60,447 nucleotides of DNA, taken from Marinilabilia sp. Lineage in GTDB: Bacteria > Bacteroidota > Bacteroidia > Bacteroidales > Marinilabiliaceae. Below are positions 37,091 through 46,911 of the stretch, in pieces. The notes under the pieces are model-generated. The model did no database searches, was not told the DNA's origin, and worked only from the letters and a program-made list of their open reading frames with translations. Both the position numbers and the translations under genes were made by a program. The DNA lies in NCBI RefSeq assembly GCF_016278715.1, contig NZ_JADQBH010000131.1, positions 1-60,447 on the forward strand, written 5' to 3'. Each line of letters starts with the position of its first letter. Position 1 is the first letter of the stretch.

Positions 37091-37195
37091 ATAATCGTTG
37101 CCATGCTCGTTTCCTTCATCAATTTTCTCTGCGGTTGCCTGAATTCATTGGTATTTAAACATCTCGTAACGAAAACTCATGAATAATCCAGGTTA
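37091..37195. repeat. Dispersed repeat R1, copy B
   Basis: Homologue of 9046-9144, placed the same way: it ends in AGGTTA, with TTA being the stop codon of trkA (37193-37195). In one plus-strand frame both copies can read a hydrophobic peptide with CGCL and ending TKTHE, but substitutions do not favour silent sites. Confidence 0.7.
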
Positions 37196-38533
37196 AGAAA
37201 ACATCTTCTCCACTTTTTTCAGTCCTGACGGCAATGCGAAAACCACCACTTTATCGCCTGGCTGAATACGGGTATCTCCATTGGCAATAAAAACTTCCTT
37301 CCCGCGTGTTACACCTCCCACATTCATATCTTTGGGCAAATCTATATCTTTCAATGCTCCACGGGTAATTTTGGAATTAGGCTGTGCCGTAAGTTCGAGC
37401 ACCTCAGCATCGGTTGCAGTCAGACACTTCACGTGCGACACACTTGCCTTCATCGTGTAACGGTAAATATAACTGGCAGCAATAAGTTTTTTATTGATTA
37501 GGGTTCCAATTCCAATATTCTCGGCCAAATCGATGTAATCCATATTTTCCACCTCGGCCACTGTTTTGCGAACCCCCATTTTTTTGGCCATTTGACAAGC
37601 CAGAATATTAACCTCCGAATTATCGGTAACCGCAACAAAAGCATCCGTTTTGTGGATACCTTCTTCTTTCAATAACTCAAGGCTTCGTCCATCACCGCTC
37701 ACCACCTGGGTGTTTTCAAGAAAGTCAGCAAGACGCATCGTTTTCTCGCGGTTAAGTTCAATCAATTTAATTTTGTAATGATGTTCCAATTCTTTGGCAA
37801 CTTTTTTTCCAATACGGCTTCCACCAAGAATCATCACATTATGAATTTCGAATTGCTGTTTTCCTGCATCGGCAAGAACCTGAGGAATTCCGGGGCGTGT
37901 TGTAATCACATAGGTAAGGTCACCATGCTTAAAGCGATTGTCTCCACGTGGAATAATGGTCTTTCCGTCGCGGTAAATGGCAACGGTATAATAATCGTTC
38001 ACTTTATGCAAATCGGCAGCTTCCGAAAGAGTAAGATTTACAATAGGTGCATTATCCCGAATTTTAAGTGCCAGTAACAACAACCGGCCATCAGAGAACT
38101 CAAATAACTGGCGGGTACCCACCTGCTTAAGAGAAGCAATAATTTCCTGAGAACCAAGATGCTCTGGATAAACCATTTCATCTACGCCCAACTGCTTAAA
38201 ATACTCTTTGTTTTCGGGTACGAGGTATTCATAATTATTGATGCGGGCAATAGTAGTTTTAGCACCCAGCTTTTTAGCCAGCATGGCAGACAAAATGCTC
38301 ACTTCCTCGTAAGGTGGAACCGCAATAAAAAGATCGGCAGATTTCACCTTCGCTTCCACCAAATCGCTGATGGAAGTTACCGAGCCTTTAACCGGCATCA
38401 CATCCAAAATTCGACTCAATCGTCTCAACTTGACTTCATCATCATCAAGCAGGATTACATCATGGTCGGCATTGGAAAAAAGCCTTGCCAAATGTGTACC
38501 AACCTCACCGGCACCGGCAATCAGAATCTTCAT
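37193..38533 (-). CDS. trkA: Trk system potassium uptake peripheral subunit
   Basis: 446 residues with the full duplicated RCK layout. NAD-binding Rossmann unit 1 starts MKILIAGAGEVGTHLARL, unit 2 starts near 230 (VMILGGSRIGKKVAKEL), and each is followed by a TrkA-C domain (for example LTAQPNSKITRGALKDIDL near 380). It binds NAD(H)/ATP on the cytoplasmic face and gates TrkH. No trkH is present in the window. Confidence 0.94.
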   Translation of the reverse strand: MKILIAGAGEVGTHLARLFSNADHDVILLDDDEVKLRRLSRILDVMPVKGSVTSISDLVEAKVKSADLFIAVPPYEEVSILSAMLAKKLGAKTTIARINNYEYLVPENKEYFKQLGVDEMVYPEHLGSQEIIASLKQVGTRQLFEFSDGRLLLLALKIRDNAPIVNLTLSEAADLHKVNDYYTVAIYRDGKTIIPRGDNRFKHGDLTYVITTRPGIPQVLADAGKQQFEIHNVMILGGSRIGKKVAKELEHHYKIKLIELNREKTMRLADFLENTQVVSGDGRSLELLKEEGIHKTDAFVAVTDNSEVNILACQMAKKMGVRKTVAEVENMDYIDLAENIGIGTLINKKLIAASYIYRYTMKASVSHVKCLTATDAEVLELTAQPNSKITRGALKDIDLPKDMNVGGVTRGKEVFIANGDTRIQPGDKVVVFALPSGLKKVEKMFS

Positions 38534-38724
38534 TTTATAATTTGTTTGTCTGTCCGTTAACTCTATTTAGGGCTATACCCCCTAGGTCACTCCTTTACTA
38601 CTTTGAAAAGACATTTTCTTTCCAGAGAACAAATATATAAGATAAAAGATGGAATTTAGAATTAATCACACGGTTGATTGCGGAAATTGCTTTATTTCCT
38701 TTTCAATACGCCAAAAATCACCTG

Positions 38725-40806
38725 TCAGTTAAATAAGTAGGCTCCTTTTTCGGCAATAAGATGAACTTCCACCTTTGATTTATCTACCTCATCCTGCCAG
38801 TTTTTTATGCACCAGGGTGGACAAGTTTTGGCCACAACCAGCAGTTTGCTGTTGATTTGAGACAAGAACTCTGCCACATTGCCTTTCACGTTTCCTGAAA
38901 AAACAACACTTTCAAATTGAGGTTTGGTTTGAAACTCCAGCTTGTTCACATTAACATTTCCCAAAACCAGAAATTGTCTGTTTCCGACAGAACAAACCAT
39001 TGCTTCGGCTTTTTCATTCCAACAATCTGAAAGAATCATTCGTTTTAAATTAAAAGAATTCCTTGCAAAAAAACCACTACAGGCAAAATCAATCTGTCGG
39101 TCAGTAGTTGTTGTATCAGCAATAATTATTCCCTGTCCCGATTCTATCATACCAAAAACATTTTGGCGTTTCACATCAAAAACCACAAAAGCAGTGGTCT
39201 GGGATTTTCGAAAATAGTCCAGATGAACAATAATCATAAAAATGAGCATCAGAAAAAGAGTTCCTTTAAGCAGGGAACGAAGCCGGGTATGGTACCAAAT
39301 CATAAAAGCAATAATTCCAAGATATAAAACCCAAACCGACAATTCATTAATCCATAACCCCCTCGCATAGGAATAGGGTAAAGAATCAAGCCACTCCACC
39401 ACCCCCAGCATAAAGCCCAACAAATCGTTCAGCACTCCTGCCAGCATAAGTGATAAAAACCGGAATTCCGAAAACACCACCAAAAGCTTGGCCAGCACAA
39501 GAATGGGAGCCACTAGCGGTAACACAAAAAAATTGGATAACAAAAACCAGGTGGGAAAAGCCCGGAAAGTAAACAGTGACAGGGGTAAAGTTCCTATCTG
39601 TGCCGACAACGAAACTGCTGCCAGATCTCCCAAACACCTCACAAAAAGATTTCTATCAGAATAAACCTTTACAAAAACAGGGTAGAAGGTTACAATCCCT
39701 GCCACAGCCAAATGAGATAACCAAAAGCCTATATGGTACAACGACATTGGATGAACCAAAAGAATGATAAAAGCAGAAACACCCAACAAATTGTAAACGT
39801 TGCTGGTTTTTTGAGAATACCCTCCAATCTGGATTACGGAAAGCATTACCACCGCTCTGAATACGGATGGTGCCCCACCGGTAAGCAACGCATAAAACAC
39901 AAGCACCCCCACAACAATGACCACTCTCACTCTATTTCTTTTGGGTAAAAACAAATCGAGCAACCAGTTGACCAGAAGAAATATTATTCCCGTGTGAAGA
40001 CCCGATACCGCAAGCACATGAATGGCTCCGGAATGAATAAACCAGTTTTTTATTTCATCATCGAGCATTCCACGCTCCCCAAGCGTCAGGGCTGACAATA
40101 CCTGTAGCTCTTCACCGACAATCCCATTCTTCCGATATATTTCCATGGTTTTGCCACGCATCTCGTTCATGTAGCCTCTGATGCCCTGTAGCCTGCTTTT
40201 TTTCACAAGGCGAAATTGCTCTTTCTCAACAAACCCCCATCCTGAAATGCCCTGACGAAAGAGGTATTTTCCATAATCGAAAGTATCCGGATTTGAGGGT
40301 TTTTCATGACCGGAAATTGAGGTGCATAATTTCACCAGATTTCCGGGTCTGGCCAATGGCATCAGGAGTGAATCGGAGGGCTCCACAATTAACCGCCATT
40401 TCATTGTGCGAAAGTCAGAAACAATCGTATCCGCTTTTAACCTCCGGGGCTCTACAGTATAACTGTGAAACCCTGAATAGGTGGTATTGGCCTCTATAAC
40501 ACGGGCAGTACATTCTACCCGGAAACTATTTTTTATGCGAATGGGACGATAAAAAACAGCCAAATAAACCCCTGTTAAAAGAAGCAACAGGTAAAAGCAC
40601 GCACCCGGCAGCCAACGACTTCTATACCGGATGAAAAAACGTGAAGTATAAAGAATGTAGAGAAAAAGAATTGAGACAACAGCCACCGGAATCCAGGAAA
40701 ATGGTAAAAACTGCTCCCCTAAAAAACGAGCAAGCCAGATACCCAATCCAAGAAAAAATGCAAAGAACAAAAATGGGGTTCGTTTTACAAGTTCCTTTAG
40801 TGTCAT
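38725..40806 (-). CDS. comEC: ComEC/Rec2-family DNA uptake channel protein
   Basis: 693 residues from ATG 40806; a longer frame opens at 40863 but its first 19 codons do not look like the family. N-terminal membrane pair and OB-like DUF4131 region (about 60-180), then the Competence domain with IHVLAVSGLHTGIIFLL (about 260-276) and many helices. The C-terminal soluble part from about 540 is a degraded metallo-beta-lactamase-like domain with no HxHxDH. That shortened form is usual in Bacteroidota. It should pass single-stranded DNA through the inner membrane. Confidence 0.9.
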   Translation of the reverse strand: MTLKELVKRTPFLFFAFFLGLGIWLARFLGEQFLPFSWIPVAVVSILFLYILYTSRFFIRYRSRWLPGACFYLLLLLTGVYLAVFYRPIRIKNSFRVECTARVIEANTTYSGFHSYTVEPRRLKADTIVSDFRTMKWRLIVEPSDSLLMPLARPGNLVKLCTSISGHEKPSNPDTFDYGKYLFRQGISGWGFVEKEQFRLVKKSRLQGIRGYMNEMRGKTMEIYRKNGIVGEELQVLSALTLGERGMLDDEIKNWFIHSGAIHVLAVSGLHTGIIFLLVNWLLDLFLPKRNRVRVVIVVGVLVFYALLTGGAPSVFRAVVMLSVIQIGGYSQKTSNVYNLLGVSAFIILLVHPMSLYHIGFWLSHLAVAGIVTFYPVFVKVYSDRNLFVRCLGDLAAVSLSAQIGTLPLSLFTFRAFPTWFLLSNFFVLPLVAPILVLAKLLVVFSEFRFLSLMLAGVLNDLLGFMLGVVEWLDSLPYSYARGLWINELSVWVLYLGIIAFMIWYHTRLRSLLKGTLFLMLIFMIIVHLDYFRKSQTTAFVVFDVKRQNVFGMIESGQGIIIADTTTTDRQIDFACSGFFARNSFNLKRMILSDCWNEKAEAMVCSVGNRQFLVLGNVNVNKLEFQTKPQFESVVFSGNVKGNVAEFLSQINSKLLVVAKTCPPWCIKNWQDEVDKSKVEVHLIAEKGAYLFN

Positions 40807-40936
40807 AAAAAAAGGGTTTTGTGCATAACAAAAAGTGACAACTCCCTCAGGGAGGTGAGCCACTTATGGAATACAAAAACCCAATTATGCATTAGCCTCT
40901 GACGGACAAGCTAATAAATCATTACAAGAAAATCAA

Positions 40937-42079
40937 CTATGAGCTTTTAATCTTTCCTGAAAAAATATTGTAAAGCGCCATAAACAGATATTTCACATCT
41001 GTAAGGAAGGGGCTTTTCATTTTTTCGGCCAGGTAAATTCTTTCGGCTTCAATATTCCCCTGTGCGTCTGGCATCAAAAGTGCAACATAAGGAGGAATAC
41101 ATCCTGGCTTAAAGCGGATACGTTGCTGTTGAATATCTTCGGGCAATTCATTGAAGCGCGTAGGACTCAAAGGCCTAACACCTACAATATTCAATTCACC
41201 TTTAAGGACATTCAGCAACTGAGGTAATTCGTCCAGCCAGTATTTGCGATAGAACCTTCCCCAGGATGCAACACGGAAATCGTTAGCCGGCTTTCCTGTC
41301 TCGTTGTAACCATTAAGTTTTGTAATGTAATCCTGTAAAAACTCAGAAAACGGGTGCATGGTCCTTAGTTTATACACCTTGATCATTTTGCCGTTTTTCC
41401 CTAACCTGTTCATTGGAAACAATGGTCCAAAACTGGGTTTCATATTTGGCACAGGATCACTGGTCTTCATAACAGCGAAATACAACAACCCCTCAATCTC
41501 CCTATATTCAATTATCTCAAAGCCACAACTAACCACACGTCCAAGCGTCTCTCCCATTGTAAGATACCGATACTTACCCTTGGTTAGAAAAAAATATACC
41601 TTCTGAAGATATTTTATCTTTGGCATAATGCGATGAAAAAGAAATATCAACGTCCAATAGGAAGAGAATAAAAATGACCATTTAAATTTTTCCTTTTTTC
41701 GGGCTTTAAGGTTTTTAACAGGCTCAACACAACCAATAAAAAAACCAGCATCAGGCATCGACTTATTGATATGAATCAGAAACTTATTTACATAACGAAC
41801 ATCGTTCAGTTTTCTAAGATTAATTATAGACCTGGTGTTCTCTTTGACAAATGTATTGACGCCCTCTCTGGTATTGGTGTTAATAAGACTAACGTTATGG
41901 CGTTCGGGAACCAGGTGATTCACAAAAAACTGATAAACCTCGACACTGGTTTTTTTCAGCAGGGTTTCTTTGTTTTTATCAATACTGGGTTTGACAAAAG
42001 GAGTACGGAGACTAAGCTGTTCCTTTGGAATACAGTCAATAGTCGCCCTTGAAAGAAGTTCAGTATTTTTTAATTTCAT
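40937..42079 (-). CDS. Long phosphoglycosyl transferase-domain protein
   Basis: 380 residues. The catalytic core occupies about 218-375: KVYKLRTMHP, WLDELPQL with the Asp283-Glu284 dyad, LNIVGVRPLSP and RFKPGCIPPYV. Ahead of it lie about 130 residues of unknown type, a single hydrophobic segment at about 136-152 ending near Pro153, and a further 60 residues containing GRVVSCGFEIIEYREIEGLL. The usual spacing between re-entrant helix and core is therefore interrupted. It is likely the initiating enzyme of locus 2, with an altered architecture. Confidence 0.82.
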   Translation of the reverse strand: MKLKNTELLSRATIDCIPKEQLSLRTPFVKPSIDKNKETLLKKTSVEVYQFFVNHLVPERHNVSLINTNTREGVNTFVKENTRSIINLRKLNDVRYVNKFLIHINKSMPDAGFFIGCVEPVKNLKARKKEKFKWSFLFSSYWTLIFLFHRIMPKIKYLQKVYFFLTKGKYRYLTMGETLGRVVSCGFEIIEYREIEGLLYFAVMKTSDPVPNMKPSFGPLFPMNRLGKNGKMIKVYKLRTMHPFSEFLQDYITKLNGYNETGKPANDFRVASWGRFYRKYWLDELPQLLNVLKGELNIVGVRPLSPTRFNELPEDIQQQRIRFKPGCIPPYVALLMPDAQGNIEAERIYLAEKMKSPFLTDVKYLFMALYNIFSGKIKSS

Positions 42080-42159
42080 GGCCCTTGATAGATTTAAATG
42101 TCATTCACATTTTACAGTACTAAACGAATCTTAACCTCCCCTTTTTGTACAGAAGCAAT

Positions 42160-42351
42160 TTACAATGCATCAAAATGTTTGTCCAGCAATGTTACACCAA
42201 CAGAATAAAAAAAATGACGTAATTTAGGATAAAAATCTCCTCTAACAACAAGAATTAGGTCTTTAGAATCAATTCTACTTGGATTAGTCAAAACACCGTT
42301 CACGCCCGTTGGATTTGAGGAATGACCAGGAATCATTGACGGAATTATCAC
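42160..42351 (-). CDS. Possible short hypothetical protein
   Basis: 63 codons from a GTG whose GTGA overlaps the ligase stop, or 58 from ATG 42336. No signal peptide and no recognised motif (it contains NPSRIDSKDLILVVRGDFYP). Position and coupling to the ligase gene argue for reality; composition alone does not. Confidence 0.3.
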   Translation of the reverse strand: MIIPSMIPGHSSNPTGVNGVLTNPSRIDSKDLILVVRGDFYPKLRHFFYSVGVTLLDKHFDAL

Positions 42352-43808
42352 AGATTCCCCTTCACTTTTTTTCCTGTGGAACTGACATCCATGTGATCTT
42401 TAAAGATAATTTCTTCCGGAATTTTAAAAGCAGCCAGTCTGCCTGAACAAAAGGCCTTTACCTCCTCTACTGAGACTGCATTTTGCGACCTGGTCACCAC
42501 CGTGGCCTTCAATGCCTCCCCCAGAACCGCATGCTCCACTCCCTGTACGGTGCAATCAATCACTCCGGGCATACTCACGATAACCTCTTCTACCTCTTTG
42601 GGACTCACCCTTTTGCCGCCCACCTTCACTATCTCCTTCTTCCTGGCTGTCAGATAGATAAAACCATCTTCGTCGATATTGCCCAAGTCGCCGGTATGTA
42701 ACCAGCCATCCTTCAACGTGGCTCTTGTAGCTTCCATATCCTCATAATATCCCCTCATCACATTCTTCCCCGAAGCAATAATCTCACCGGTTTGTCCGGG
42801 CTTCACCGGAGAACCTTTATCATCCACCACTTTCAACTCGACACCGGGAATCCCTTTTCCGATGGAGCCGGCTTTCTCCGGCAAGAATTCGGGTGGCAAA
42901 TACGACAAGCGTGCCGTTGCCTCTGTTTGCCCGTACATCACAAAAAACGCTATATCCGGGAAGAGTTCTGTAAACTCCAGAATAAATGCCTTGTGTAATT
43001 TTCCCCCTGCCTGGGTTACATATCTGAGATCGGGAAAATGACCGTTGCGAAAAGAGTCTGATTTCCTCAACAAAATCTGAAAATGGCTTGGAACGCCTGC
43101 AAAGCCAGTGCAACGATACTTCTGCAGGTCTTTCAAAACATTTCCCAGAAACATAAAATTATTGTTCAAAGCAAGGGTTCCTCCTACTTTCAAATGCGTA
43201 TGCAGCAAAGACAAACCGTAACAATAAAAAAACGGCAACACCACCAGCATAGTGTCATCTTCGGTAAGATGAAGATAATCCAGGATGGAGGTGGTATTAG
43301 CAATCAAGTTTTCGTGAGTTAACATGACCCCTTTGGGCACCGAGGTAGAACCGGAAGTAAAAATAATCTGTGCCAGTGCATTTGTCTCCAATTCCGGCCC
43401 GGGCAAATAAGTTCCCTGCTCCAGGGAATTCAGAAGTTGTTCGGTTTTCTGTTCATCCAAATACGCAATCTCAGGTTTCAGTCGTGCTGCCACCGTAGAA
43501 TGCAAAAACGCAATGGAGGCTTTAGTTTTTTCTGTAACAAACAGAAACCCGGCCGATTCAACAATCGGATTAACGGGAACACAAACACATCCTGCCTTCA
43601 TAATGGCCAGATAAGCAACGACAAAAAAGACATTATTGGGAGACAGCAGCAAAACCGGAGTTCCCTGCTCATAATTCTCCCTCAACCAAAGCGAGAGGGC
43701 GTTAACCATGCTTGAAAGTTCCCTGTAGCTTTTTTTCTCCCGGGAGGAAACAAGCACCTCTTTTTCAAGGAAGTAGGTTTTATGGAAAAAATAATCGACA
43801 GCATTCAT
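42348..43808 (-). CDS. Adenylate-forming acyl/aryl ligase (AMP-binding)
   Basis: 486 residues, class I adenylate-forming enzyme. P-loop IIFTSGSTSVPKG (148-160), VMYGQTEAT near 292-300, GWLHTGDLG near 372-380, and the terminal lysine motif SSTGKKVKG. It activates a carboxylic acid as acyl-AMP and moves it to CoA or to a phosphopantetheine arm. With an ACP gene and two amidotransferase-type genes immediately upstream, the ACP at 46912 is the likely acceptor. Related ligases are known from exosortase-associated exopolysaccharide loci. Confidence 0.85.
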   Translation of the reverse strand: MNAVDYFFHKTYFLEKEVLVSSREKKSYRELSSMVNALSLWLRENYEQGTPVLLLSPNNVFFVVAYLAIMKAGCVCVPVNPIVESAGFLFVTEKTKASIAFLHSTVAARLKPEIAYLDEQKTEQLLNSLEQGTYLPGPELETNALAQIIFTSGSTSVPKGVMLTHENLIANTTSILDYLHLTEDDTMLVVLPFFYCYGLSLLHTHLKVGGTLALNNNFMFLGNVLKDLQKYRCTGFAGVPSHFQILLRKSDSFRNGHFPDLRYVTQAGGKLHKAFILEFTELFPDIAFFVMYGQTEATARLSYLPPEFLPEKAGSIGKGIPGVELKVVDDKGSPVKPGQTGEIIASGKNVMRGYYEDMEATRATLKDGWLHTGDLGNIDEDGFIYLTARKKEIVKVGGKRVSPKEVEEVIVSMPGVIDCTVQGVEHAVLGEALKATVVTRSQNAVSVEEVKAFCSGRLAAFKIPEEIIFKDHMDVSSTGKKVKGNL

Positions 43809-43925
43809 CGTTATAAAATTGGATTGTTAAGATCGGATGGAACTCACAACTCATGTAAAAACCCTTGTTATGTCCCGTAAATATAGAGTTCAGAGATTCA
43901 CAGGACTTACCGCATCTGCCCATCC

Positions 43926-44921
43926 TCAGTCCAGAAAGTCATAATCGTGTAAAGGTGAACTTCTCAGGTAATCGGTTGTTTTCACTTTACGCTCAAAGTT
44001 GGCATAGTTGTTCAACACATCATCCTCAGTCATACTCAATGTCAAAGCTACCTCTTCAGCAGAATACCCGTTTTCCCATCCATACCACAGCAAATCCATT
44101 TTCTCAAAGGACATCTGGTAGAAAAATTCTTCCTGTGTCTGTTCGGCGGTATAAGTATCGGTGGTGGGTGTGCGGTCAATAATACTTTGCGGAACTTCAA
44201 GATATCGGGCCAATTGATACACCTGGGATTTATACAAACTTCCAATAGGCATCACATCGGCTCCCCCATCCCCGAATTTTACAAAGAAACCCTGTTTCAC
44301 TTCATGTTTGTTGGGTGTTCCAATAACCGCATAATGATTTGCTTCGGCGTGATAATAGAGCATGGACATTCTGCTTCGTTGTTTAAAATTTGAAGCCGCC
44401 ACAATTTGCAGATAGGCTGATGGACTCAGCCGTTTGGATACCTGATTGCCATTGGCAAAAATTACGGTTACATAAAATACGGGAGGCAACTTCTTTTCTA
44501 AAATTTCTTTTGGAATAACAATCTTCATCTTATCCGTTAAAGGGTTGTATTCCGGAACGATACTTTTCACAGCCTCATCGCGTCGCCGATAGCAGCCAAA
44601 ACCATCCAGGGCTTTACTGATATTCTCTTCAACGGTTTTCACCCCATATTTACCGGCCAGTTCAAGAGCCAGGTTTTTACTATCGGGACTGGAATCATGC
44701 TCGGGCAACAAAACACCCAAAACTTTTCCCGCGCCAAATGCACGAGTTGCAATAGCCAGAGTTACCGAAGAATCAATTCCGCCACTGATGCCAACCACTC
44801 CTCCCTGCCGACGAAAACGTTGAAAAACATCGTTTTTGAGTTTATCACATATCTTATCTAGAAGAACTTCGGGCTTCTTTATCTTCAGTATTTGTTTGGA
44901 AAAAACTTTAGTTTGACCCAT
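43926..44921 (-). CDS. NadE-like ATP pyrophosphatase (NAD synthase family)
   Basis: 331 residues. PP-loop GISGGIDSS (44-52) and the region GTPNKHEVKQGFFVKFGDGG with DVMPIGSLYKSQV match NH3-dependent NAD synthase. However, the segment that is normally PSADLWxxQxDE reads TPTTDTYTAEQTQEE, and the protein is about 60 residues longer than minimal NadE, with an insertion near 115-160. It sits 4 bp after an AsnB-like gene in a glycan locus. A specialised ammonia-using ligase is as likely as housekeeping NAD synthesis. Confidence 0.75.
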   Translation of the reverse strand: MGQTKVFSKQILKIKKPEVLLDKICDKLKNDVFQRFRRQGGVVGISGGIDSSVTLAIATRAFGAGKVLGVLLPEHDSSPDSKNLALELAGKYGVKTVEENISKALDGFGCYRRRDEAVKSIVPEYNPLTDKMKIVIPKEILEKKLPPVFYVTVIFANGNQVSKRLSPSAYLQIVAASNFKQRSRMSMLYYHAEANHYAVIGTPNKHEVKQGFFVKFGDGGADVMPIGSLYKSQVYQLARYLEVPQSIIDRTPTTDTYTAEQTQEEFFYQMSFEKMDLLWYGWENGYSAEEVALTLSMTEDDVLNNYANFERKVKTTDYLRSSPLHDYDFLD

Positions 44922-44925
44922 TTTA

Positions 44926-46908
44926 TCAGGATTTTATGGTTTGCAAGTTGCGCACTTCGGCATTAACAATATCCTTGGCTTTCAGCGGTTTAAAATCATC
45001 GACAAATTGTTTCCACAACAAATGAGTAGAGAGCACAGCCACCAAAGCCATCTGGTCGGCTTCGGAATGATTATTTCCCTGCATCAGTCTGGCAGTCAAC
45101 ATTTGCACACTACGCTCATCGAAAACACTGGCTGCTCTACAAACATCAGCAGACAACAACTCCGAAACATAATCGTAAGTATTAGAAGATTGCAAAAAAG
45201 GAGCTGCAAGGGGCGCTCTGTAAGCCTGTTTGGCTCTTTCGACAACGTGCCGGGGCAGTCGGTTTCCAAATTGGTGTTTGAGCAGAACCTTCTCTTTCAA
45301 TCCATTCAGTTTGTAGTTGTCGGGTAACGAATGGCAAAATTCCATTACTCTGTAATCCAGGAACGGGTAGCGTCCCTCCACACTATTGCCCATGGCCATC
45401 CGGTCGCCCTGGGACGACAACAGATAACCGGACATGAAAATGGTTGATTCCAGATATTGGGCTTTAGCCAGGTCTGTCTGATTGCTCAACAGTGGAGCCA
45501 ACTCCTGCTCAAGTTTTTCAACCAAACGTAGCCCATCTTCAAGGCCGGGGCGCATCAGTTTCCGTATTTTAGAAGTATTGTTCCAGCGAAGAAGGTGAGA
45601 ATAAAGAACTGAACTGGTATCCTGTAAGCGATATCCGAAAAACAACTTCAGGGCATTTGGAGACATCTTCTTCAGCTGGGGCAAATAAGGATAAAGACGC
45701 CCCAATAATAATGGCCTCAGAGACGACCCCGAATCCCGGGCCCAGAATCGACGAACCTGCATCTCTTTGAAAATATTGTATCCCCCCAACATTTCATCAG
45801 CACCTTCCCCGGTCATTACCACCTTAATATTATTTTCACGAACCAGACGGGAAAGAAGCATCATAGGTAATGGAGCGGTTCGCAACAAAGGCATTTCCGT
45901 ATGCCAAACCGTCGCTGGAAAGTCCTTTGCAATATCATCAGAAGAACAAGAAGTTCTATGATGGCGGGTTTTCAACAAATCAATCATGCTATCCTGATAA
46001 GCACCCTCATCGTAATCTTTATCGGAAAAACCAATAGAAAAAGTTTGCAACAACTCTTTTGGTGCATTTGCCCGAATCAACAAAGCAATCACTGAGGAAT
46101 CCAGTCCGCCACTCAAATAAGATCCAACAGGTACATCGGCACGCAAGCGTAGTTTTACAGCATCTGTCAGCAAAAATTCCAGTTGTTCTCCTGCTTCATC
46201 CATTGTTCCCTTAAAACGTTCCTCTGATCCCGGAAAAGCAGGAGACCAGTATTTTTTCAATTGGACATGGCCTTTTTCAAAAAACATAAAATGACCGGGA
46301 GGCAACTCGTGCACCCCTTCAAATGCTGTCCGTGGTGATAAAGTTGTCCAAAAAGTAAAAACCTGCTGCAAAGAATAGAAATCCAGGTGTCGTTGAACTC
46401 CGGGGAACTCGAATAGCGCCTTAATTTCGGAAGCAAAGACCAGATGTTGATCGTGGATGGTATAAAACAAGGGACGAATACCGACCCTGTCGCGTGCTAA
46501 AAAAAGGCTTTGTTTCTGGGTGTCCCAGATGGCAAAAGCAAACTGACCATTAAGTTTATTCAGGCAATCAGCTCCAAATTCACGGTAGGCCAAAAGCAAT
46601 ACCTCCGTATCACTATGGGTTCTAAAATGACATCCCAACTGCTCCAGCTGGATCCGGAGTTCCTGATAATTAAAAATCTCACCGTTAAAAGTAATCCAGT
46701 AACGTCCGGAATCATCACACAAAGGTTGTTGTCCGGAAACCAGGTCGATAATACTCAGGCGCACGCTCCCCAGGTTTATGTCGCGTGACAAAAAGACACC
46801 GGCTTCATCAGGCCCCCGGTGCCTTATCCGTGACAACATTCTGTTCAGAACAGAAGCCCCCCGGTCATTCCCCCCTGCATCTCCGGAAAAACCAACGATT
46901 CCACACAT
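44926..46908 (-). CDS. AsnB-like glutamine amidotransferase / asparagine synthase
   Basis: 660 residues. The N-terminal class II amidotransferase begins MCGIVGFSGD, so Cys2 becomes the nucleophile after Met removal; RGPDEAG and NGEIFNYQELR follow. The C-terminal synthase domain has SGGLDSS near 263-269 and VVMTGEGADEMLGGYNIF near 365-382. The enzyme takes ammonia from glutamine and amidates an adenylated carboxylate. Its place, 3 bp after the ACP gene, suggests a polysaccharide-linked role like the amidotransferases of exosortase-associated loci, not bulk asparagine synthesis. Confidence 0.85.
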   Translation of the reverse strand: MCGIVGFSGDAGGNDRGASVLNRMLSRIRHRGPDEAGVFLSRDINLGSVRLSIIDLVSGQQPLCDDSGRYWITFNGEIFNYQELRIQLEQLGCHFRTHSDTEVLLLAYREFGADCLNKLNGQFAFAIWDTQKQSLFLARDRVGIRPLFYTIHDQHLVFASEIKALFEFPGVQRHLDFYSLQQVFTFWTTLSPRTAFEGVHELPPGHFMFFEKGHVQLKKYWSPAFPGSEERFKGTMDEAGEQLEFLLTDAVKLRLRADVPVGSYLSGGLDSSVIALLIRANAPKELLQTFSIGFSDKDYDEGAYQDSMIDLLKTRHHRTSCSSDDIAKDFPATVWHTEMPLLRTAPLPMMLLSRLVRENNIKVVMTGEGADEMLGGYNIFKEMQVRRFWARDSGSSLRPLLLGRLYPYLPQLKKMSPNALKLFFGYRLQDTSSVLYSHLLRWNNTSKIRKLMRPGLEDGLRLVEKLEQELAPLLSNQTDLAKAQYLESTIFMSGYLLSSQGDRMAMGNSVEGRYPFLDYRVMEFCHSLPDNYKLNGLKEKVLLKHQFGNRLPRHVVERAKQAYRAPLAAPFLQSSNTYDYVSELLSADVCRAASVFDERSVQMLTARLMQGNNHSEADQMALVAVLSTHLLWKQFVDDFKPLKAKDIVNAEVRNLQTIKS

Positions 46909-46911
46909 ACA

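Noticed and set aside
37001..37186. 61-codon plus-strand frame ending TKTHE
   Set aside because: Overlaps repeat R1. The homologous frame at copy A is similar but substitutions do not favour silent positions, so it is treated as repeat and not as a gene.
40807..40863. Longer N-terminus for ComEC
   Set aside because: The first 19 codons do not resemble the family and the ATG at 40806 gives the usual start.
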